Shown piece by piece: positions 13,070 to 20,830 of a stretch of 35,727 nt of DNA. Source of the DNA: a virus; the IMG/VR virus record IMGVR_UViG_3300043409_000542, positions 1 through 35,727 of that record; one strand, given 5' to 3'. Numbering within the stretch: the stretch's first letter is position 1; each line of letters begins with the position of its first letter. Under the pieces are notes generated by a model. The model was not told where the DNA came from and did no database searches. It saw only the letters and a list, made by a program, of their open reading frames with translations. Both the position numbers and the translations under genes were made by a program.

Positions 13070-13557
13070 TTCTCTACTTTGCGATTGCTCTCTATTTAAC
13101 GGCCATGATCTCGGCCAATTTACTTGTAGTGGCTTTTGGCCCTGCAATAAGCCCAATCAATGCCTTCTTTTTGATTGGCTTAGACCTTGCCCTGCGCGAT
13201 TGGTTGCATGTTCGATTGCGCGTTTGGCAAATGGGCGCGCTCATAGCCGCAACTGGCGCGCTTACTTATGTTCTCAACCCTGCCGCCGGTCAGATCGCCA
13301 TTGCGTCGGCGTGTGCGTTTACGGCTTCATCGCTTGTGGACTGGGGCGCGTTTACGCGGTTGCGCGGGTCATGGATGTTCCGCGCCAACGGTTCTAATGT
13401 GGTGGGCGCTGCGGTTGATAGCCTGTTGTTTCCAACAATTGCATTTGGTATGCTAATGCCTCAAATTGTCGCAATGCAATTTGTTGCCAAAGTAGCCGGC
13501 GGTGCTGTTTGGGCGTGGCTACTGGCCGTGCAGGTGCAGAAAAAGGTGCAGCTATGA
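13066..13557 (+). CDS. YhhQ/VUT-family queuosine-precursor transporter
   Basis: Product of 163 residues, integral membrane protein of the inner membrane with about five or six hydrophobic helices. The C-terminal half, FTRLRGSWMFRANGSNVVG followed by AVDSLLFPTIAFG, is characteristic of the VUT (YhhQ, DUF165) family that imports preQ0 or preQ1. It is shorter than E. coli YhhQ (about 220 residues), as phage versions tend to be. It is joined to the QueF-like gene by an ATGA overlap, so the two are probably translated together. It would supply the deazaguanine base for the transglycosylase. Confidence 0.85.
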   Translation: MILYFAIALYLTAMISANLLVVAFGPAISPINAFFLIGLDLALRDWLHVRLRVWQMGALIAATGALTYVLNPAAGQIAIASACAFTASSLVDWGAFTRLRGSWMFRANGSNVVGAAVDSLLFPTIAFGMLMPQIVAMQFVAKVAGGAVWAWLLAVQVQKKVQL

Positions 13558-13760
13558 GCGAGATAAAGTTAAGCCAGAAGTCTATGCTGGCCCTGTTCCG
13601 GGGCAAGTTCGAGCCACGCGCGAAGCGGGAAGGCGAGGCGCCACCGCTGACATTCTCCACCTTGAAAGACCCCGGCACTTACAAGACAGACTGGGCCGCA
13701 CCCACTAGGCCAGGGGCAATGGCGCATCTAACCATACAGAGCCGAGGTGAACATGACTGA
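13554..13760 (+). CDS. hypothetical protein
   Basis: Product of 68 residues from ATG 13554, overlapping the transporter stop (ATGA). A longer in-frame start at 13509 lies inside the transporter gene and is rejected. Basic N-terminal half (LFRGKFEPRAKREG), Pro-rich centre, no membrane segment. Family not recognised. Confidence 0.6.
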   Translation: MSEIKLSQKSMLALFRGKFEPRAKREGEAPPLTFSTLKDPGTYKTDWAAPTRPGAMAHLTIQSRGEHD

Positions 13761-13926
13761 TTGGGACTACAAGTACTTGCAAAAGGACAGCCACCCTATT
13801 GGGTTCGAACACTCGTATGCCGATACAGTAGCCGGGGTGGTACGCACAGGGCTGGCTATCGTTGGCGTAGTGGCAACGGTGTTCGCCATTGGCTTTCTGT
13901 CGGGCTACTTTTGGGGGGTGAGATGA
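13753..13926 (+). CDS. small single-pass membrane protein (57 residues)
   Basis: ATG 13753, preceded by GAGGTG, to TGA 13924-13926. The N-terminal half is polar; a single transmembrane helix follows (TGLAIVGVVATVFAIGFL, about residues 32-49) with a short aromatic tail. Could be an inner-membrane protein acting on the host or in superinfection exclusion; no family recognised. Confidence 0.65.
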   Translation: MTDWDYKYLQKDSHPIGFEHSYADTVAGVVRTGLAIVGVVATVFAIGFLSGYFWGVR

Positions 13927-14201
13927 ATGAACCAGTAGCATGGATGGACGGACAAGGGAACCTATACAGGTATCCCGATGACGCTGACCGGGGGCAGACG
14001 ATGCGCCCTTTGTTCTTCGCGCGCCCCACCAAAATTCTTAACCCTAACCTTGAGCCGGGTTGGAAGCGGGGCTGGTTCAATTTGACAGATGAAGAAATGA
14101 CCGACATTGTGGCCAAGACAGATTGGGGAGAACAACTTTGGCAAGTAGTTTGCCTAACAAAAATTATCGAAGCTACATTGAAGGAGAAGAACAATGGATG
14201 A
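13923..14201 (+). CDS. hypothetical protein
   Basis: Product of 92 residues from ATG 13923, coupled by ATGA. The start MNEPVAWMDGQGNL and the mid-region LTDEEMTDI resemble a loose group of small phage proteins with EPVAW-type N-termini. No catalytic residues seen. The end overlaps the next gene. Confidence 0.7.
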   Translation: MNEPVAWMDGQGNLYRYPDDADRGQTMRPLFFARPTKILNPNLEPGWKRGWFNLTDEEMTDIVAKTDWGEQLWQVVCLTKIIEATLKEKNNG

Positions 14202-14379
14202 AGAAGACGAGGCATTCGACGAACTCGACAGGCGGCTGAATCGTGTGCTGGAACATTGGACGCCGCTAACACCCCTGACGCAAGCTGAAATCAGCAAACG
14301 TTGGGGCAGTTGGATGACGATGTATGTTAGGCTAGTAGAAGAAGCACACGGCATATGGCACGACCCAAAAGCAACTTGA
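14194..14379 (+). CDS. hypothetical acidic protein
   Basis: Product of 61 residues from ATG 14194 with AAGGAG upstream. The N-terminus is strongly acidic (MDEEDEAFDELD), followed by a helical, Trp-containing segment. Acidic, helical small proteins like this are sometimes DNA mimics, but nothing here proves it. Confidence 0.6.
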   Translation: MDEEDEAFDELDRRLNRVLEHWTPLTPLTQAEISKRWGSWMTMYVRLVEEAHGIWHDPKAT

Positions 14380-14546
14380 CAGGCCCACACTACATCGCCC
14401 CGGACATGAGCGCCAGACTGACCGAGGAGCAGCACATCATGTTCCTACGGTTGGGTGGCAGTACTTGGTTACGAAAGAAATTAGATGCCGAACTTCAGCA
14501 CATGGCCACTAGACCAGCTAATCCAATTCGCAGAAGCGGCCTATAA
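14355..14546 (+). CDS. hypothetical protein, possible DNA-binding
   Basis: Product of 63 residues from ATG 14355. The layout MARPKSNLTG then SARLTEEQHIMFLRLGG then WLRKKL resembles small phage proteins with a ribbon-helix-helix-like pattern: a basic N-terminus, a strand, and two helices. The DNA-binding role is tentative. Confidence 0.55.
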   Translation: MARPKSNLTGPHYIAPDMSARLTEEQHIMFLRLGGSTWLRKKLDAELQHMATRPANPIRRSGL

Positions 14547-14652
14547 GCAGATTCAACAGGATCACGACCTGATCCAGCAGTTGCAATGCGAACGCAAGGA
14601 CGCGATCAAGGCGTACCGAGAAATACTGATCGCTCGTCCTGGCGCCTCTTGA
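14485..14652 (+). CDS. hypothetical protein (55 residues), convergent with lysozyme
   Basis: ATG 14485 to TGA 14650-14652. The predicted product is helical and Gln-rich (FAEAAYKQIQQDHDLIQQLQ). It starts inside the previous gene and its last 47 bases overlap the 3' end of the lysozyme gene on the other strand. Family not recognised. Confidence 0.55.
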   Translation: MPNFSTWPLDQLIQFAEAAYKQIQQDHDLIQQLQCERKDAIKAYREILIARPGAS

Positions 14653-15088
14653 CCAGTCCCGGCAGCACCCTGCCGCCGCCGATTGTGTACTTCAGCAGTT
14701 CTTGCGCTGCGTCCTCTGTCTCCCCTCGTAGGAGTTTCTGGCGCAGCGTAGAACGCTGTAGAGTTCCCAAACCACAATTAAAAGAGAAGCTGACAAGAGC
14801 ATCAAACTGACCCTGTGTAAGGCTAACAGGACATTGGATGGCGACCCCGCGCTCAAACCTTGCCAAATCTGATCGAAGAATTCCATCTACTTCCTCCGCT
14901 GAAAAGGTGCGGTTATCCGATTCCTGAAGCTGAAAATCTTGTCGCTGATCCAAAGGTAAACGACCTTGATTGGGGTATAAAACATGACCGACTCCGATTG
15001 TCCAAAGTTTTGCTGGGCAACGATATGCGCGAAACCGCACACCCTCATGGTGTCGGATCATGCGTATGCACTTGTCCGAGACTTTCAT
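14606..15088 (-). CDS. endolysin, GH24 lysozyme
   Basis: Product of 160 residues cleaving peptidoglycan glycan strands at lysis. It resembles T4-type/RrrD lysozymes: HEGVRFRAY with E15, C24 at the T4 Asp20 position, and WTIGVGH with T30, giving the E-x8-C-x5-T form of the triad. The C-terminal VSFSFNCGLG is typical. There is no N-terminal signal or anchor, so it should need the holin encoded just upstream, whose stop overlaps its start. Last gene of the late transcript. Confidence 0.93.
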   Translation of the reverse strand: MKVSDKCIRMIRHHEGVRFRAYRCPAKLWTIGVGHVLYPNQGRLPLDQRQDFQLQESDNRTFSAEEVDGILRSDLARFERGVAIQCPVSLTQGQFDALVSFSFNCGLGTLQRSTLRQKLLRGETEDAAQELLKYTIGGGRVLPGLVKRRQDERSVFLGTP

Positions 15089-15600
15089 TTTCCAAACGCC
15101 CTGCCGCCGAAATGAAACGCAATGATACTGCTAAACAGAGCCTGACTATCGCTTGACCACAGCGCCTCGGCTAGTTCTGGGAACGGCACATCCCGGTTCC
15201 AGCCGTAAACGAACATCCCAACATCGACGGCGACCATCAAGATAAAGAACCCGAAAGTGATGATGGGCCGCACCCCTGCTCGCAGGTTGTGCATCCATTG
15301 ACTAGTTCCCTCGTTCAGGCTCTGGTCATGGGCATAGATCGCCTGCATCTCAGCTTGCTGCGCTCCGATGACCGCCATGTCCTTGGCCGCGCTTGTCTCC
15401 ATCGCAAGCTGCTCAGTATGGATATGCTCGACGCGCTCTTGCGCCTCGTAGCCCAACTTACGCATTTCCAGCTCACGCTCAATCTGCATCTGAGCCAGCG
15501 CCAGTTCTTGCTTTTTGTCGGCGCGGTCTTTGAAGAAGTCCAGCAGCTTGGGCAAGCCGCCCATCAAGAAGCTGATTAGCGTAGACAGGATGGTTAGCAT
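15085..15600 (-). CDS. holin of the three-helix, GTA-release type
   Basis: Product of 171 residues. Hydrophobic segment near the N-terminus (about 1-20), a long charged coiled coil (about 24-95), then two further hydrophobic helices (about 110-132 and 152-168). HNLRAGVRPIITFGFF is like the Arg-Pro segment of the GTA_holin_3TM family. Position directly before the lysozyme supports a holin role in opening the inner membrane. Confidence 0.8.
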   Translation of the reverse strand: MLTILSTLISFLMGGLPKLLDFFKDRADKKQELALAQMQIERELEMRKLGYEAQERVEHIHTEQLAMETSAAKDMAVIGAQQAEMQAIYAHDQSLNEGTSQWMHNLRAGVRPIITFGFFILMVAVDVGMFVYGWNRDVPFPELAEALWSSDSQALFSSIIAFHFGGRAFGK

Positions 15601-15807
15601 TTATTTCCCTTCGCAACAAACAATCGTATTCCGACAGACTTCAGCGCAGTCGCCCCGGCGAGACTTGACCCACTCGTTTGCGCCGTACCGGGCCTTGCCG
15701 CATCTCATATCGCACACTTCCTTGCGAACGCCCCAAGTGTTAGGCCACGGTCGTTGTGCGCTGCCGCTGACCATGAGCAGCAGAAAAGTGACAATGACAT
15801 AGCGCAC
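15601..15807 (-). CDS. small secreted Cys-rich protein of the lysis region
   Basis: Product of 68 residues from GTG 15807. An N-terminal signal-like segment (MRYVIVTFLLLMVSGSA) precedes a mature part with six Cys (KEVCDMRC, GDCAEVC, CC). It sits between the holin and a membrane protein, so a role in lysis, perhaps spanin-like, is possible but unproven. No lipobox is seen. Confidence 0.6.
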   Translation of the reverse strand: MRYVIVTFLLLMVSGSAQRPWPNTWGVRKEVCDMRCGKARYGANEWVKSRRGDCAEVCRNTIVCCEGK

Positions 15808-15811
15808 ATGG

Positions 15812-16264
15812 TCATTTCGTGAAGTAGGTGATTGCGTAAAACCCGGAGATCACAACGCCAAGAACCATTAGAAACCCGACGATGTACATCCCAACTTCCT
15901 CGGCGTCTTGCTTGAATTTGTCGGCCCTGTTCTTGCGCTCCACATCTGCTGCCTTGCGCTCCTTCTGTATCTTCAATCGTTCTTCCAGCATCTTGAACCA
16001 AAGGTCGCCGTTTCCGCTCATCACCAGCATGTTCTTCATCTCTTCTTCTTGTGTCTGAAGTTGATGCGCCTTCATCACAATTGACATCGCCTCGGCGGTG
16101 TCGCCCTTGCGATTGGTGGACGCCTTGACTACGACATCTTTGAAGTCAAAAAACTTTACCAAGTCGCCAGCGATGCCCTGGACATCCTTCCCCATCGCAA
16201 TCGCCGCCTTGATTCCTTTCAGCGCAGCTTGCGCTGCCATGAAGGCGGTGACCGGATCAATCAC
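15812..16264 (-). CDS. phage protein with C-terminal membrane helix
   Basis: Product of 150 residues. It starts MIDPVTAFMAAQAALKGIKA, continues as a long charged helical region (ERLKIQKERKAADVERKNRA), and ends with one transmembrane helix (about 125-146). I recall similar proteins, without function, in podoviruses of aquatic bacteria near the lysis genes. It may be an accessory lysis or virion membrane protein. Confidence 0.75.
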   Translation of the reverse strand: MIDPVTAFMAAQAALKGIKAAIAMGKDVQGIAGDLVKFFDFKDVVVKASTNRKGDTAEAMSIVMKAHQLQTQEEEMKNMLVMSGNGDLWFKMLEERLKIQKERKAADVERKNRADKFKQDAEEVGMYIVGFLMVLGVVISGFYAITYFTK

Positions 16265-16542
16265 TTGTTCCTCTTGCTGATCGCCTTTGCTTTAGCTTTG
16301 GCATCGGCCTTGCTGCTGGCGCCCCAGGCGTTGAGCGACAACAGCAGCCGGGTCTTTTCACCGTCCTTGTACTCTGGGCCTGCGTTACCCGCCATCCGCG
16401 CGAGGAAACTGGCACGCCTCGGATTGTCGCCAGACTTCACAGGCGGCTTCAGCGTGCCTTCGGTATAGGACGCGCGCCCCCTGGCGTTCAAGCCACCCGC
16501 AGGGTTCTTTCCCTCTTTTCTCTGCCATGCTGGGGTCTTCAT
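16261..16542 (-). CDS. DUF6321-like small basic protein
   Basis: Product of 93 residues. The signature RKEGKNPAGGLNARGRASY, then LKPPVKSGDNPRRASFLARM and a downstream SLNAWGASSK match a family widespread in marine and freshwater phages (DUF6321 from memory). Very basic, so it may bind nucleic acid; function unknown. Its start overlaps the stop of the upstream small gene (ATGA). Confidence 0.8.
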   Translation of the reverse strand: MKTPAWQRKEGKNPAGGLNARGRASYTEGTLKPPVKSGDNPRRASFLARMAGNAGPEYKDGEKTRLLLSLNAWGASSKADAKAKAKAISKRNK

Positions 16543-16685
16543 TTTTTCTTGGCCGTTTTAGCCGAATCTCTAAAATCTTTTGCACTCGGGGCAGCCTTGC
16601 TGCCAGGCTTGTTCATCTTCTCACCAGATCCAGCCGCAATGCATTTTTGCTTGGCGTTGATGTTGCTATAAAGACCTTGTTTCAT
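16539..16685 (-). CDS. small basic conserved phage protein (48 residues)
   Basis: ATG 16685 to TGA 16541-16539. The sequence MKQGLYSNINAKQKCIAAG, then GEKMNKPGSKAAP and a Lys-rich tail, belongs to a tiny family seen in many phage structural regions. Function unknown; it may be packaged or bind DNA. Recognition is from memory. Confidence 0.8.
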   Translation of the reverse strand: MKQGLYSNINAKQKCIAAGSGEKMNKPGSKAAPSAKDFRDSAKTAKKK

Positions 16686-16694
16686 GTTTGACCT

Positions 16695-16715
16695 TAAAAT
16701 TAACCCGTCAACGGG
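16695..16715 (-). terminator. weak terminator after the large internal protein gene
   Basis: On the minus strand CCCG, loop TTGA, CGGG is followed by TTAATTTT. The stem is only 4 bp (CCCG 704-707 pairs with CGGG 712-715 in the 16 kb block), so read-through is likely and the lysis genes can still be expressed. Confidence 0.4.
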
Positions 16716-16722
16716 CGTTCGG

Positions 16723-19341
16723 CTATTCTTCTGTACCTTGCACCGCGCCGCGCATTGCGCCTGTTTTGATGTCCGACACGGCGTCCGCTACCCATTGAAG
16801 ACCGTATTTTTTTCCTATCTCTACGGCATCCGATATTTTTTGTTGGTTAAAGCCGCTGATTCTAGGTTCCAATGCGTTGAACACTTTCACCGCATCTGAT
16901 GGGTTTAGAAGCAAGGTTTTTAATTTTTCTTCAGTTTTAGCTGACGCAGTTTTAGCCCAATACTTACTGAACAGCGAAGACATAGCATATACCGGCCCAG
17001 AAACAGGGTTATAAATACGCGAAATAATTTGCTCCGGTGCTATACCTGTAAGTTGTTCTACAGGTGTTTTAGCTACTGTCTCGCCTCTAAATGGAACGGC
17101 GCTAACATCTTTAGCCAGCCTATCAGATGCAAGCGCAAAGTCCTGCACTTTTTGAGCGTAAGTAGGGCCAAATACGCGGTTAAATATGGCCGCTTTATTT
17201 CTATCTGCCAGCACAGTTAACGGAGATCCGGCGTTAACGATATCGTCCAGCATAAAAGATCGCACAGCGTTAACGGCATCTTTATTTTGCCCGTACTGGC
17301 TATTGGACATAAATTTTGATGTAAAGGCTAGATCGCCGTACATTTTTGCAACAAGTTCTTGCGGGCTTTTGAACCCGTTTTCGCTTATTAATTGTTCTCC
17401 CGCTACACGCTTAAACGCAGCATTTAACCTAACTCGTTCAGCTATCAGTTTTTGAACATTATCTACCGACCCGCGCAATTCATCTTCTAGTCCAGGCACT
17501 ATAGACACGCCGCCCTGATTGGTTTTTAACCATTTATTAGCGGCCTTAATGTCAATCACATCATTTTTAAGCGCGGCTTTGGTAAAGCTGTCAAAAAACG
17601 CATCTCGTACTATGGCCGTGCCTTCCGCGCCAGTAGCGCGTATGAACTCATCGGCGCTTGATTTATTGCCAATAATGGCGGGGCTAATTTGTTCGACAAA
17701 CTTTTTACGGTCTATTGATTTAAGGGCCTCAGAACTAAAAGGTAGTCCTACTTTTTCAAGATACGCTTTATCTGCGTTACGATACGCAGTTACAAAATCT
17801 GCGTCAAGCGCATCTATATGCCCAGCCACACGCGACTTTAATTCGGTCAACAAGCGTACATCCGACGCTTCGCTAGTTTTACGCAACTGCGAATTTATTT
17901 CACGCTTCAACGAGTCCAGGTCTTCTACTGTAGCCGCTGAAAATTTAACCCCCGCTGGGATAGCAGGCTTACCTTCAGCGGTAAGAATTGCGCTTGGCTC
18001 TGTAACTTCAGGGCGAAATTTAGCCCTGACGCGATTGTAGATAGACGGAAAAGTCTTAAATATATCTGACGCTTGCGCGCCTGCTACAAACCCATAAATA
18101 TCATCTACCGAACCAGACGGAAGTTCTAAATTTTTAGCGGCAGCTATATCAAACGCTTCTTGGTATAGCGGCTTAACCGAAACGCGCGCGGCTTTTTCTT
18201 TCTGCTCTACAAGCGCGGATATGCGTTGCCCAAATACAGTTGGATCTATAGTCCTATCGTTAGACAGGTCTGAAATTTGTTCATCTATCGACCGCACTCG
18301 TTTTACTTGTATGTTGGTTAAATCAGGCGCGCCTATTTTTAGCTGAACTTTAGACGGATCGCCAAATAAACGCATTTGATTTACCACTAGCGCCTGTTTA
18401 GCTGCTTCATATTGCGCGCCGTATTGCGCGCGGAACACCGGATCTTTTGCGGATAAATTTTGAATAAATGTATTGATGACCGGATTATCGGCCAACAATG
18501 CGCTTAACGGCATCTGAACATCAGCGCCGCCTGGGGCTTTTAACGACACGCTTTTCTGCGCTTTTGTCGCGGCTTCTAGTGTGGTTAAGAAGTTAGGGTC
18601 GGCAGCACCAGCGGCTATAAACACATTACTAATGCGGTTATCGACATCTTGCATTAGTTTATCTTCTGGGATGCCGCCTTTAATTTTTGTCCAAGTATCA
18701 CGCGCTAAATCAAGACCTTTTGTAGCCGCTAACTCAGTTACACGCGCTGCGGTTCCAAGGCCATATGCCGAAGTTGCACCGCCAAATAGCGACCCAAGAA
18801 TACGACCGGCTAACGGCATCTCAGCCTTGCCGCCAGCGTATTCCCCGGCTTGTCCACCAGTTTCTGCGCCAGCACCTACAACTGCTTGTTCAGTTGGGCG
18901 CATTAATGCCTGTCCAAACAACCCAAGTCTCTTAGTCGCCGCAAGTGGAGGGAAGGCGTAAGATTCTGGCGAAAACATTGCCTCTGTACCCGCAGCCAAG
19001 ATTTTTTGACCGCCGGTCTGTGGTTCTGCGCCGGTACTGCCAAGCGCAGCCATAGCAGGCTTATAGACAGCTTCTTTACCGGCTTTATACGCTTGCGTAA
19101 CGCCTTGGGGCGTCATTTGTGGCATGCCCAACGGCACACCGCCGCCCAGCATGGGGGTGACGCCGTAGGTAGCCATTACCTCGCCTATACCAGCCAAAGA
19201 CGATGGTAGCCCAGCTAAACCTTTACGCGCGCTCTCTAGCATCACTTTAAACGTAGATGGCGCGGAAAGTTCTTCTAGTTCTTCTGGCGTAAGCGCGGTA
19301 TCACTTCTGTACCGCTTACCTTCAATGTCGTAAACTGGCAT
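16723..19341 (-). CDS. large internal virion/DNA ejection protein
   Basis: Product of 872 residues, the largest protein of the genome; GAGGAATAAAA precedes ATG 19341. The N-terminus MPVYDIEGKRYR and an early hydrophobic, Gly-rich part are followed by long helical segments. Size and position, behind the stabilisation protein and two other long helical proteins, match the internal core or ejection proteins of podoviruses that form the DNA channel through the host envelope. No peptidoglycan-cleaving motif was spotted. This gene and its neighbours at 17-20 kb look more AT-rich than the replication region. Confidence 0.7.
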   Translation of the reverse strand: MPVYDIEGKRYRSDTALTPEELEELSAPSTFKVMLESARKGLAGLPSSLAGIGEVMATYGVTPMLGGGVPLGMPQMTPQGVTQAYKAGKEAVYKPAMAALGSTGAEPQTGGQKILAAGTEAMFSPESYAFPPLAATKRLGLFGQALMRPTEQAVVGAGAETGGQAGEYAGGKAEMPLAGRILGSLFGGATSAYGLGTAARVTELAATKGLDLARDTWTKIKGGIPEDKLMQDVDNRISNVFIAAGAADPNFLTTLEAATKAQKSVSLKAPGGADVQMPLSALLADNPVINTFIQNLSAKDPVFRAQYGAQYEAAKQALVVNQMRLFGDPSKVQLKIGAPDLTNIQVKRVRSIDEQISDLSNDRTIDPTVFGQRISALVEQKEKAARVSVKPLYQEAFDIAAAKNLELPSGSVDDIYGFVAGAQASDIFKTFPSIYNRVRAKFRPEVTEPSAILTAEGKPAIPAGVKFSAATVEDLDSLKREINSQLRKTSEASDVRLLTELKSRVAGHIDALDADFVTAYRNADKAYLEKVGLPFSSEALKSIDRKKFVEQISPAIIGNKSSADEFIRATGAEGTAIVRDAFFDSFTKAALKNDVIDIKAANKWLKTNQGGVSIVPGLEDELRGSVDNVQKLIAERVRLNAAFKRVAGEQLISENGFKSPQELVAKMYGDLAFTSKFMSNSQYGQNKDAVNAVRSFMLDDIVNAGSPLTVLADRNKAAIFNRVFGPTYAQKVQDFALASDRLAKDVSAVPFRGETVAKTPVEQLTGIAPEQIISRIYNPVSGPVYAMSSLFSKYWAKTASAKTEEKLKTLLLNPSDAVKVFNALEPRISGFNQQKISDAVEIGKKYGLQWVADAVSDIKTGAMRGAVQGTEE

Positions 19342-19343
19342 TT

Positions 19344-20819
19344 TTATTCCTCTACAACGGTTACCATTTTTCCGCTATTTAATTTAATTTGTTTACCGCC
19401 CATAGCTGCTGATTCGGGTTTTGGACGAAACTCGGGTATATCTGTAACTGCTGCAAAATCAGCATCATTAAAACCAGCGCGTTTAGCAAGTGCTTTTTGT
19501 GCTGCCAATTCTTCTTGGCCTTTCTTGAGCGAGACTTTGCGTATGGCAATCAGCGTATTTTTTATCTGTTTTTGTGTATCAAGTGTAGGTGTCCCGCTAA
19601 CAAGTTTAGATAAATAATCCGCTGTCCCGCCTAATAAACTAGGATCGGCGCCAGCAGCAAGAAGTTCTTTTTGGCTTAAATCACCAGCACCAGAGATAGC
19701 GCGTGCAAACTGTGTTTGCCCAGCCCTAAATGCGGCAAAATTATTTGTGCTCATGGATAGATCAATAGCATCAACAGCAGCATCTGCGGCGTTTATAGTT
19801 TTTCTAAATGGATCTATAGTTTGAATAACGGCCGTTCTTAGCCCCGGTATATCTTTTACGCCTTTAATCTCTGGAATCTTAGGCGCTGATTTTGCAGCGA
19901 CTGTCCCTTTATTTTCTTCTATGGTCGTATTTACTTTGGCGCGTTCGACTTGTGTAAGATCACCAAAAGATTTATCAAACAGTTCCATCGAAACCGCTTC
20001 TCTATCAACACCAAATCTATCAGATTTAGTAGCTTTTTCTATTAACTTATTTACATCTGCTGCTTGCCCCTGCGTTAATTCACCGTATGACTTTCCAAAA
20101 GTTGCAAATGCCATTCGTTCAGCATCTGGCCCTGCGGTAATTTTTTTGCCCGTTGATTGGCCAAGTAGTCTAGCGTACTCTGCGTTGAATTCTGGCGTAC
20201 CAAAAGGGAATTTCGTTAGCGCTAGGGCCGTTGCGTTCTTCATTTCGGGCGTTGTGACTTCGGCTTTTTCTTGGCGTTTAAGTTGCTCTATTTCAGCATC
20301 TATGGCATCTCTTTCTGGGCCGTATGGGCTAACATTCGCGCGCTCCATCGTAAGTTCGCGTATACGGGTGGCTATCTGAACCGCCGGGGCCACACCTTCT
20401 TTAGGTGTTCTAGATGCTGCTGCTAAGGATGCTTTAGCGGCGGCGGTCTTCTGCTCTACGCCAGCCAGTTCAGATTGCGCTTGACGGGCGTAGTTGGCTA
20501 GGCTCATGGCACCTTCGTTATCGCCTGATTGGGCAAGCAGCTTTGCGCCCTGCATGATCGACTCAGGGTTCGATTGGTCGATTTGTTGCAGCACAGCATT
20601 GCGACCGCTGATGATCTTCATCTGCGGATCTTCGCCGCCGAACATGCGGCCTAGCCCACCAGCCAGCCCATACGCGCCGCTTTGGATGTTCAAGTTGGCC
20701 TGCTGTTGGGGCGTTAGCTGAACATTTTGAAACGCACGCGCATCAAACGCAGCTTGCTGCTGCTGACGGTACGATTCGGGCGTTACGCCGAAAAGACCAG
20801 GAACAATGTTAGTTGCCAT
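19344..20819 (-). CDS. internal virion protein (second)
   Basis: Product of 491 residues with AAGGATACTAATC before the start. It begins MATNIVPGLFGVTPESYRQQ and is helical throughout, with Gln- and Ala-rich stretches and a repeated pair of related segments (MAFATFGKSYGELTQGQAAD and MELFDKSFGDLTQVERAK) spaced about 50 residues apart. Its place between two other long helical proteins supports a virion-internal or ejection role. No enzyme motif seen. Confidence 0.7.
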   Translation of the reverse strand: MATNIVPGLFGVTPESYRQQQQAAFDARAFQNVQLTPQQQANLNIQSGAYGLAGGLGRMFGGEDPQMKIISGRNAVLQQIDQSNPESIMQGAKLLAQSGDNEGAMSLANYARQAQSELAGVEQKTAAAKASLAAASRTPKEGVAPAVQIATRIRELTMERANVSPYGPERDAIDAEIEQLKRQEKAEVTTPEMKNATALALTKFPFGTPEFNAEYARLLGQSTGKKITAGPDAERMAFATFGKSYGELTQGQAADVNKLIEKATKSDRFGVDREAVSMELFDKSFGDLTQVERAKVNTTIEENKGTVAAKSAPKIPEIKGVKDIPGLRTAVIQTIDPFRKTINAADAAVDAIDLSMSTNNFAAFRAGQTQFARAISGAGDLSQKELLAAGADPSLLGGTADYLSKLVSGTPTLDTQKQIKNTLIAIRKVSLKKGQEELAAQKALAKRAGFNDADFAAVTDIPEFRPKPESAAMGGKQIKLNSGKMVTVVEE

Positions 20820-20830
20820 GATTAGTATCC

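Noticed and set aside
14660-14675. CGGCAG-CACC-CTGCCG hairpin considered as a bidirectional terminator
   Set aside because: Inside the lysozyme coding sequence and without T-rich sequence on either side.
15705-15809. 34-residue ORF nested out of frame in the Cys-rich lysis-region gene, considered as an Rz1-like lipoprotein
   Set aside because: Hydrophobic start but no acceptable lipobox (FC at the key position) and no proline-rich mature part.
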